This document shows, in pieces, positions 56,291 to 64,000 of a DNA stretch of 64,000 bases. The translations under genes were made by a program, and so were the position numbers. This stretch comes from Tenebrio molitor (taxonomy: Eukaryota; Arthropoda; Insecta; Coleoptera; Tenebrionidae), in contig NC_091051.1 in NCBI RefSeq assembly GCF_963966145.1, positions 3,286,001 through 3,350,000 on the forward strand, read 5' to 3'. The notes under the pieces were generated by a model. The model had not been told where the DNA came from, ran no database searches, and saw nothing but the letters and a program-made list of their open reading frames with translations. Position 1 is the first letter of the stretch. Each line of letters begins with the position of its first letter.

Positions 56291-58549
56291 TACGGTTAAG
56301 AACAGAGGATAAGACGTCGATGTCACATGTGTCGAGTCACAGTCTAAACGACCGTCGAAATATCAATGCTTATCCCGAGTGAGGCCGGGGGCGGCCGCCC
56401 CCTCCCGCCGAGTGTGAGGTAATGTCACGACGCGGATGCCCACCCCTAAATTGTCCGCCGCACTAGAGATAGGCGCGTTGTTATCAGAACGCCATTCTAA
56501 TAATCCTGCATAATTCACGATGCATTAAGTAATGGAAACGGGGGTGAATTACGGCGACACACCTAAACATTGCCGAGTTAATTGGCACCGGGTGTCGGGG
56601 GTGGCTTCGATTTTTTATACCTTCCGAACGCATCTCTATCGGGGCTGGGAGAGCCAAATGGGCTAGAACGATATGCAAAGACCCTTCGGAGAGGCGGCTA
56701 TCTCGACTCGAGATATAACCGTGTAGGGAAACACTTCCTTATCTCAGCCTTGACGAAATAAGAAAAATCGTTCCGCTCCGGAGAGGCACCGCCAAAAAGT
56801 AAAACATCCGAGACGACATGATTCCAGGGAATATTTTTAGTTTGTTTTTCGAAATGTTCGCCGACGACTGAATTTACTCCGAAATGGGAGATTAGAGTTG
56901 GGACGCGATTGAGGGACGAGTGATGGGGGCGGCGGCGGTGGGCACGGGCGAAAAATCTGACGGAAAATTGGAAACGGCACCGAAGGTGATCTCGGAGATT
57001 GATTTAAAAATGATGGGCAAGCTGTTTTTTCATTTTTATTTACTAATAAAATAATCATATACGGAGAATACACAAGGCGAAGCCGAGTACTCTAATGTAA
57101 AAAATATTTCTACTTCACTTTGAGATGATGTGAACTTCTGAAACATTTCGAAATCGAAAATGTTTAAAAAACGGGTTACGATGTGAAGACACTTTGGACA
57201 AGCTCGTTTTGAAACAAAGCCAGCAAGTTGAACGTGGAATCGTGATCGCCTAATCGGGCGAAAAATCTGTCGGAAAATTGTAAAGAAAGTAGATCTCAGC
57301 GATCGATTTAAAAATTCTCGGCGAGAACTCCATCCGGAAGTGCCGAGAGCAAACAATAATTATAAAATAAAAGGTAACCTGTAGAATGCACACCGTCTAA
57401 TCTCTCCGTTGTTTACATTCAATAAGTCAAGTTTTCAAAGTGGAAGTGTGTTTGTGTAGCTTTTCAATATCCGATAATGTCGGAAGTTTATGAATTTCGC
57501 AGGTAGGAAACACTCGAACGGAAAAGTCGCCCTTTTCATTCTCTTACCTGTTCCAGATTGCCGTTTTATTACCGGCTCCTGTACCGAATTGGGCGGCTTC
57601 ACACAATGAACGGATTAAATACTCATCCCATTGATCACACATGATGGATTATGCCGGATGCCAACCTGGCTACTATAACCATAGTGTGCCCTAACGAGCT
57701 GCCAGATCTGAAACTCTTGCGACGAGTTTATTCCATCGACGTTAATTCAATTTCCAATCGAGATAGCATCGCGACCAAAATAAACGACGGGGTGAAGGGT
57801 TGCGACGGGACGAACAAAACCGAAACTGAAAATGCCATCTCGTAAAACCCGTGATGGTTGTTGTTGTTGGTAAAAGTTGCATTCTTTTATTGCGAACATA
57901 TTTCGTGATTAATTATGAGGGGTGAGTTCATACCCCCCGATCTAACCTAGACGTTACAGGAACACAGCAGTAATTAATTGTCTCCATCACGGACTTAACA
58001 ACTGAAAGTGGCTCTTAAAATTAAATTTTAACACTGTAGATTAGGGCGTCCTTTCACTAACAGCATCGTTAATTATTAATACCGGAATGAAGTACCGAAA
58101 ATTACTAATAAGTAAGGATTTGGTCCTGCGGTTTGGTAAAGAGCGCCAGACAAATGAGAGGGGGTGGAAAAGAAAGAAGGAAAAAAAAGAGAGAAATAGC
58201 TTGTAAAAAAAATAGTGGAAACAAGGAGTTGATGTTTCTTGAAGCAGTTTCAAAAGAAGGCGTCAAAAGTACTTTTTTTGGAAGTTTTGCAAAATTTTGA
58301 AATCTTCAATTTTCAAATCTTCAAATCTTCATTTGGTTTCAGACCGAAATAAATCTTGTTTCGACTTCGCATTTCTGGTCAAGATGGATGATTTAAATCG
58401 CAAAAGAATTTTGAAAATCTTTGAAAAATTGTTGGTCCTTCAAGTCAATGAAATGGCGTCAGTAGGAGGAACTTTGGGTTATTGTTAAATTAATCTCGTT
58501 CAATACAAAACCCGATTCAAATCGAATTCTCGACAAAAAAAAATCTAAA
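56291..58549. other. No supported gene
   Basis: GC-richer DNA at 56380-56480 and 56900-57000 is surrounded by mixed DNA. A short hairpin-like word AATACACAAGGCGAAGCCGA followed by GTACTCT lies at about 57067. A possible short coding exon at 57548-57642 (minus) is discussed as a finding; it is too weak to annotate as a gene. Confidence 0.35.
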
Positions 58550-58847
58550 CACCGTTCACGTTATTTTGGCATAATGAGAGGTTATGATTTATTTTTTTAA
58601 CGTTGGACACACTGTTTGATTTCCGTGCCTGACATTCGGACCTATCAAAATGAACATTGCTGAATTTCCACGATGTCTGAGTATTCTTCTATTGCAAACT
58701 AGTAAAACTGACAACAATGCACTAGCATTGACGCTATTTATAACCTCAAATTTAGAAAAACATAACCTAATTCAACAGACAGCTTTACTATCAAATTAAA
58801 TGCAAAATTCCCATGGCCTCCCATTATGTCAAAACAAAGTGAATGCA
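58550..58847. mobile_element. TIR element Z, copy 1
   Basis: The left end CACCGTTCACGTTATTTTGG and following CATAATGAGAGG pair with the right end, whose complement reads GCATTCACTTTGTTTTGACA and TAATGGGAGGCCATG. The interior includes AACGTTGGACACA, GATGTCTGAGTATTC, TTGCAAACTAGTAAAACTGA and TATTTATAACCTCAAATTTA. It is about 298 bp long without coding capacity. The target duplication is not obvious. Confidence 0.8.
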
Positions 58848-59856
58848 TTTTACTTGCTTTGGATTTTTTCAGATGGTTAAAAAAAAATTAAACTGTCAAC
58901 TGTCTTATTGGTCCATATCGGCATGGATCTTACATCATTCGGTAGCACTTTCCAAAATGCTTCTTCCGAGTCCAAAAAATTTAAATTTGGGTGTTTGGTT
59001 TTCTCAAAAATCGCAAAAAAAACGAAAAAAAAAATGCGTTTTTCAGACATTGTTTTTTTCAGAATGGCCCCAGAACGATAATTCTTGCTCTCTGGGATTC
59101 TTGTCGTCAAGTTCCATCACGTAGCTCATTTTTAGTTACGAATTTGGAATCATTGAGGTGATTAGAAATTTTTGAATTTTGGACCTATCAAATCTGTTTC
59201 ATTTTGCACACGATCTTACTTATTATTCGAGCTACAGGAATGGTTCTAGGCTTGTTGGATTCCTCTCGTTCTTCTTATTAATTTGATGGAAAATAGGTCA
59301 ACCTAGGACCTATAGTAGCTGAGTAATGTAACCTTAAAATTGCCTTCGAGATCTCTTTTCTTTGAGCACAAGTCCACAAAATGGCGTCTCTAAGCGTCAG
59401 TTTCGCTAATTTTGAATTGTCCTCGTCCAATACATTCAATCAAGCTTCACAAGAAATTTCGCCAAAATCGACATCCCACAGAAAATTTTCAAAAAATTGG
59501 ACAAATTTGGTTTTCTCACAAATAAAAACTAAAACCCTTCAAAACTCGTCGTTCAAAGATTCGAGTCGACAACAAGAGATTCTTAAAATAGTGGAACTTC
59601 ATCCAATTTTTTTTTTTTGAAAATTTTGCAAAATCATAAAACCTTCAAGATTAAGTACATTTTTTTTATTCAACCCAACTGAATATCTATAATTTAGTTC
59701 CAAACAAATAAATCTTGTTCCTTGTTCCAGTTCTGCTCGAAACGAATCATTTTCAATCGTAAATATTTTTCAAAATTTTAGCAAATTCCTCGGCACCTAC
59801 GAAAATTTTTCAAAGTTCAAAATTAAGCCTCACATACCAAATGATAGAGAGAATAA
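58848..59856. other. No gene seen
   Basis: This is AT-rich DNA between the two copies of element Z, with GAAAATTTTGCAAAAT-type words near 59615. Frames of 79-93 codons have no recognisable domain. Confidence 0.45.
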
Positions 59857-60063
59857 ACACCGTTCACGTTTTTTTGGCATATTGGGAGGCCATGGTTTAT
59901 TTTTTTAACGTTGGACACATTGATTCCATGATGTCTGAGTATTCTTTTATTGCAAACTAGTAAAACTGACAACAACGTACTACACATTGATGCTATTTAT
60001 AACCTCAAATTTAAAAAACATAACCTAAATCAACAGCGTTATGTCAAAACAACGTGAATGCAT
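59857..60063. mobile_element. TIR element Z, copy 2
   Basis: This copy shares the termini and interior blocks of 58550-58847 in the same orientation: CACCGTTCACGTTTTTTTGG, TTGGGAGGCCATGG, ACGTTGGACACA, GATGTCTGAGTATTC, GCAAACTAGTAAAACTGACA, TATTTATAACCTCAAATTTA, and the inverted end ATGTCAAAACAACGTGAATG. It is about 90 bp shorter through internal deletions. In this copy the termini match even better (CGTTCACGTT against CATTCACGTT). Confidence 0.82.
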
Positions 60064-61779
60064 TTTAAACTATTGAATTCGCCAAACTTTTAACTGATTC
60101 TTGCATCTCTTCACACCTTCCATTTTGTTTGGAAATTTTTTCGAAAAATCTCGGTACAAGAAGACTCGCCAATTTTGTCTCCCTCTTTAGAACTGCAAGT
60201 CCTGACCGCCTGTAAATAATGTTGTGAAAATTAATTACGTCCCCTTTGATCTGGCCTAACAGGATTCATCTCGTCGATAAAAAGGACTATCCGAGCGTTA
60301 GCAACTCGGCTACCTGGCTTTGCTCTGCGGATTTGCCAGTTAGCACTCGTAATATTTGCGGCTTTCGCTCCTAGACTTTCGAATAAGTACGTTCTACATG
60401 AAACCGAGTTATTTGAGACATAATCGGATATAAAGTTGACTTGATTTTAGACGGATTGAGATGTGAATACGTCAGGCGGTTCATGCACGCGAGCTATATT
60501 CGATTTAAACGTAAATATAATTTGTCGACAGATATGTATGGAAATATCGAGGCACATGAAACGCGTCAACAACTTTATTTGATACTTTGTTTCCGTGTTT
60601 CACACAGATGACAACTTTATTGCATATTCTCTACATGTGTTCGCATTAAACTTCTCAACTGCCTCGCCGTCTGATTTGAATTTTTCACCAAACCCATTCC
60701 TTCGCAGGAAATGAAGCTTTACTGACAGATTGACATTAAAAAAATCCTGCGTAACTTGCCCCGGAACGCGACGCCGCCCTTGCCGGTGCACCCTCAGAGC
60801 AACCTGTAATTATTTAGGAATTTTGAAAATTCCCCAAGTTTGGATCAAACGCGCGCCATAATTAATTTCAACGAGACGATTTGGGGTCGCGATTTTCAAT
60901 TTGGAGGAGGGAGCCGGAAGCTTTCCCGACTACATGTTTTCCTCGCATAAAATAAAATCAATCGGCGGGTCACGTGCAGCTAACGTTTTAGGTTTGTGAT
61001 ATTTTACTTTAGTCCCGAGCGTCGAGCTTCTTATTATTCAGAAGACGTAAGTACAAGGGGACCCCTCATAAAGGGCCCGGAATCAAGCCCAACTCCCCCG
61101 CAAGCGCCGCTCTGTAACTTCATCTGGCATTCAACGTGTTGTATCGAATACTCCGGTAATCGCGCAGAATTATTAATTAAACCCCAGGCCCTGCAACCCT
61201 TCGATCCGCCACCGATGCCCAAATCTTCGTGTGAATATGCATTTGTACCTGGGCCGATCGCGCCGTATGCAAAAGCATTGTATTCCACCGAAGGGTGAAC
61301 CGTCGGGGTGCTGCTGCCTCATGGTAAACATTTCCTACATCACTTCTTGTTTTTGTTTTTACCGTTGCCCCTTATTGTCAGGCAACCAAGTAATCACGCC
61401 ACTTTACCTTTACGCTAGTATAACATGAAGACCCTGTATTGTTGGAATGATTCGATTTTGCGAGTTTATCGATTGGGTTCCATTTTGTTGCGGGGCGTTC
61501 AAAATGACCAGGCGAGGGTGTGGGGTGGAGTCTCGGCCATTATCCTGCGCTCCCCCAGGATTATTACGGCCTTATCTCCGGCATTAGATACAGTGTGTGT
61601 CTAAAGTGTCCCTGGTGACCGTACGTGGAATTATTCACGACATGGCCCGCCATCATCCTCCGAAGACGTGAATCACGTCCGGGAGTCTAACATCTTCCTT
61701 GTTACGCACATAAAAAAAACATGCATCAAATTTTATGGCCGAGGGAAGGATCGCCGAATCCGCACTGACGTCATCCAAA
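60064..61779. other. No supported gene; one consensus TCF site
   Basis: CCTTTGATCT, a full-length TCF/pangolin consensus, lies at 60243-60252. A GC-containing stretch at 60980-61320 has overlapping frames on both strands (100 and 84 codons) and a possible microexon discussed as a finding. The remaining DNA is mixed with no repeats. Confidence 0.4.
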
Positions 61780-61979
61780 CAGGGTGGTCGATTTGATCGT
61801 TTATTTTTCTTCATCACATCTACACCAATAGAATGTTGCGAGCAATTGTAACAAGTATACAGTGGAATATATGTTTACAAAAAATAGCGTCTTTGTGGAG
61901 CTTGCATGGAGGTATGTCTCGAAGAAGTAGCAGCGTCGAGTAAATAGTTTTCAGGCGGCAACAAGTAATGCTAGCAAAT
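61780..61979 (-). other. Candidate terminal exon with 3' UTR and polyadenylation signal
   Basis: On the minus strand, TACTAAC (a perfect branch-point consensus) is followed by CTCTAAC and the pyrimidine tract CTTTTTCTTTCCAG, ending in AG at 61981-61980. The exon would begin at 61979. The reading frame entering with two bases gives LLALLVAA and then TGA, which would suit the hydrophobic end of a membrane or GPI-anchored protein. A second phase stays open for about 50 codons. AATAAA lies at 61805-61800, about 175 nt into the exon, with a GT-rich tract (CCCTGTTTGGATG) beyond it. The combination is unlikely by chance, but the gene itself would lie beyond 64000, so its identity cannot be known. 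Confidence 0.42.
61800..61805 (-). terminator. Polyadenylation signal AATAAA of the candidate terminal exon
   Basis: TTTATT on the plus strand reads AATAAA on the minus strand, about 175 nt downstream of the strong splice acceptor at 61980. Such hexamers are common in AT-rich DNA. Its position after the acceptor is the only reason to call it. Confidence 0.35.
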
Positions 61980-61983
61980 CTGG

Positions 61984-62425
61984 AAAGAAAAAGGTTAGAG
62001 TTAGTATCGGAGGGACATTTGATTGGTTGCTGGAAGACAATAAATTAGGGCGTTCGGGGAAGCCCACGCTGGAAGCTTCGGTTGGAGTTATTTCGGAAAC
62101 AAGTCAATTTAAATGAGTAAAAAATTTTCAAATGTCAGGCTTAATACAAAGCACCACCTGAAGTTTCAATTTAATTTGTCAAAAAAAATATTTTTCTTTG
62201 CAACAATATTGTGGTAAGGAGGAAACTCGATTAACAGCATTTTTTTTACCTAATGTGTGTTCACCACAGACGGAATAAATTATTTGCTACAGTCAACACA
62301 TAATATACTCGCAGCTGTTTGAAATAAGCTTAATTACTTTATTTTAATGAGGAGGAGAAACACTTGTGAGTTTTACACAAACAGTATTTCAAATAAATTT
62401 TTCGTAGACAATTGCCGAATAAGTC
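61984..62425. other. No gene; would be intronic if the terminal exon is real
   Basis: AT-rich DNA directly upstream (minus strand) of the candidate splice acceptor. No repeats or frames are seen. Confidence 0.4.
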
Positions 62426-63235
62426 CTAAAGCGATGATTTTTGAACTTTGTTACATTACGCGTTGAGCCGTGTGTACATAAAGAGGGTGAGTCGTTTGGT
62501 TCTTAATTAGTAAAAATTAGGCGGGATGATTAATATTCTTTAAACAACGACATAAAACTACACATTTTTAAAAGAGGAAAAGTTGTAAAAGATTTGTAGA
62601 AGTATGATTTTGTGTTAAATTTTGGTGGATTCAATGTTCGCCTCTGTGGCAAGTCTTATCTCGAATGCTGTCAAGAGTGAAACGACAGAGCGATGATTTA
62701 AAAAAAAATGCAGAATTCCGTGACATCACGCGTTGAGCCGTGTGTACACAAAAGGGCGAGTCGTTTGGTTCTCAGTTGTTTTTTTTTGGGTAGGGATGAC
62801 TCTATAAGAATTTTTTAAATTGTCACAGAAAAGTCACAGAAAATATGTTTTGTTGTTAAATCTTGGTAAACCCAATGATCGCCATTTCAAACGCTTTTCT
62901 CTTCAGCTTTAGTAAATAACACCTGCTTTTCGTTCTCTTTCGTTGAAATATAAGTCAGAATTTTTTTCTTGCACAGAAACTTGCGGAAATTACATATTGA
63001 GCCGGGTGTACACACAAAAGACTGGATTGATTGTACAAAAATTGATACAAACGTGATTTTGTGTTGAGTATTAGTGGACCTAATGGTCGTCTCTGTCGCA
63101 ATCCATTTTTTCAAACGCTTTGTCCTCCATTTTTGATAATCAACACTTTCTCTTCGTTTCATTTTTTTTTTGTTAAAAATATTAATCAGTAAAAACTTTT
63201 CCACAAAAAATTGCATTATGTGAAGAAATCCAGTT
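62426..63235. repeat. ~268-bp diverged tandem repeat, three units
   Basis: The landmark (A)CGCGTTGAGCCGTGTGTAC occurs at about 62459 and 62729, and as ATTGAGCCGGGTGTACAC at about 62996 (periods 270 and about 265). Each is preceded by a GATTTTT-AAC or AAAAATGC segment and followed by GAGTCGTTTGGTTCT (first two), GATTTTGTGTTAAAT-TTGGT-GA and ATG-TCGCCTCTGT-type blocks. The third unit is the most diverged. A 109-codon minus-strand frame crosses the last unit and is not conserved in the others. Confidence 0.8.
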
Positions 63236-63380
63236 CTAGAAAAGATAGAGCAAGAATCTTTCGTCTCTTTTTATTCTATGGAGAGTTAAGTCTATCCTTC
63301 TGAGAGAACAAAATTCTTCAAAATTTACTAAAATGGCTTCAGAGATGCAGCCTTCATATTAAAATGCGTTTGATTCTTCC

Positions 63381-64000
63381 TTCTCAGACAACATTTTTTC
63401 GTGCAGCAGAGTTTTTGCAACTTCTACAAGAGATGAGGAAAGTCTGAAGAGATGAGATATTTTTAAGAATGTAATTTTGGAAGATCAATTTTATCGTGCT
63501 AATAGAAGAGAACCTTGTGACCAGCCTTTGAGATTCTTTCCCGTAAAACATCTCTTGGTGTCCCTTCTCAGTCAACATTTTTTCGTGCAGCAGAATTTTT
63601 GCCACTTCTACAAGAGGTGAAGAAAGGCTGAAGAGATTTGAAATTTTTTAGAATGTAATTTTGGAAGATCAATTTAACGTGCTAATAGAAGATAACCTAG
63701 TGGCTATCCTTTGAGATTCTTTCTCGTAAAACATCTCTTGAGGTCCCTTCTCATTCAACATTATTTCGTGCAGCAGAGTTTTTGCAACTTCTACTAGAGA
63801 TGAAGAAAATTTGAAGAGATGAGAAATTTTTAACAATGTCATTGTGGAAGATCAATTTTATGGTGCTAATAGAAGAGAACCTAGTGGCTATCCTTCGATA
63901 TTTTTTCCGTAAAACATCTCTTGGTGTCCCTTCTCAGTCAACATTTTTTCGTGCAGCAGACTTTTTGCAACTTCTACTAGAGATGAAGAAAATTTGAAGA
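63381..64000. repeat. ~183-bp satellite-like array, at least 3.4 units, continuing past the window
   Basis: TTCTCAG-CAACATTTTTTCG followed by TGCAGCAGA starts at 63381, 63565, 63748 and 63931 (periods 184, 183, 183). Monomers also share TTTTTGCAACTTCTACTAGA, GAAGAGATGAGAAATTTTTA, TTTTGGAAGATCAATTTTAT, GTGCTAATAGAAGAGAACCT, GTGGCTATCCTT and CGTAAAACATCTCTTG. Identity is about 85-90 percent. Frames differ between monomers and contain stops, so the array is not a repeated protein. Confidence 0.95.

Noticed and set aside
63384..63990. Repeated peptide (SSLVEVAK-LLHEKMLTEKG type) on the minus strand of the 183-bp array
   Set aside because: One monomer is 184 bp, which shifts the frame; stops occur in other monomers, and changes between monomers are as often replacing as silent.
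1..64000. CRISPR arrays, bacterial operons or prophage genes
   Set aside because: No short regularly spaced identical repeats with unique spacers, no long adjacent ORFs and no ribosome binding sites; composition and repeats are those of an animal genome.

Overview
This is a eukaryotic, almost gene-free window. CpG is plentiful, long AT-rich stretches alternate with short GC-rich islands, and the DNA is full of short inverted-repeat transposons flanked by TA duplications. There are no operons, no long host ORFs and no ribosome binding sites. The mobile elements (a FLYWCH-MULE DNA transposon, several TA-flanked mariner/pogo-type MITEs, a retroelement fragment) and the base composition point to an arthropod, most likely an insect, possibly a beetle. 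That placement is an inference from style, not from a diagnostic gene.

Only two stretches are convincingly protein-derived, and both are transposon genes. (1) A 1,404-bp MULE-type element at 1829-3232 has long terminal inverted repeats built of ~15-bp subrepeats, a perfect 9-bp target duplication, and a transposase reading frame (2137-2997, minus) with a FLYWCH zinc finger. The frame has two of the three DDE residues and is cut off before the third. (2) The last ~80 codons of what looks like a retroelement polyprotein lie at 53837-54082 (minus). The best candidate host feature is a minus-strand terminal exon at about 61780-61979, with a consensus branch point, a pyrimidine-tract acceptor and a polyadenylation signal. 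If it is real, a gene runs leftward into this window from beyond 64000 and most of the window is downstream intergenic DNA.

Layout. 0-10 kb: MULE, a long near-perfect hairpin (3671-3962), blocks with a degenerate AATTACA motif, a GATA-site cluster (7596-8151), a TA-flanked MITE (8729-8963). 10-23 kb: a 296-bp offset duplication, a palindromic MITE (11316-11484), a ~475-bp tandem repeat (13-14.3 kb), a ~140-bp minisatellite (16.5-17.1 kb), a diverged repeat field (17.3-20.5 kb) holding two back-to-back MITEs that share one TA. 23-38 kb: GC islands, two more copies of the palindromic MITE, a 1.3-kb element (27.7-29.0 kb) with an inverted relative at 44.9-45.6 kb, tandem duplications (31.2-31.7, 36.25-37.1 kb), and a second dispersed family with copies at 37.2-37.8, 45.8-46.3 (inverted) and 49.2-49.5 kb. 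38-53 kb: a pogo-like MITE, GC islands with TCF-type sites, a ~195-bp repeat array interrupted by a hairpin element, a CCAAT-bearing tandem array (50.6-52.0 kb). 53-64 kb: the retroelement fragment, two copies of a TIR element (58.5 and 59.9 kb), the candidate terminal exon, and two tandem arrays (~268 bp and ~183 bp); the second runs off the right edge.

I see no complete host gene, tRNA, rRNA, CRISPR array or recognisable conserved microRNA. Nothing here amounts to a clear new multi-gene system. The most interesting signals are the foldback-type MULE, the long hairpins that could be small-RNA sources, shared GGC/GCC loop motifs in unrelated hairpins, and factor-site clusters and palindromes in otherwise silent DNA. 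Boundaries of diverged repeats are by eye and approximate.
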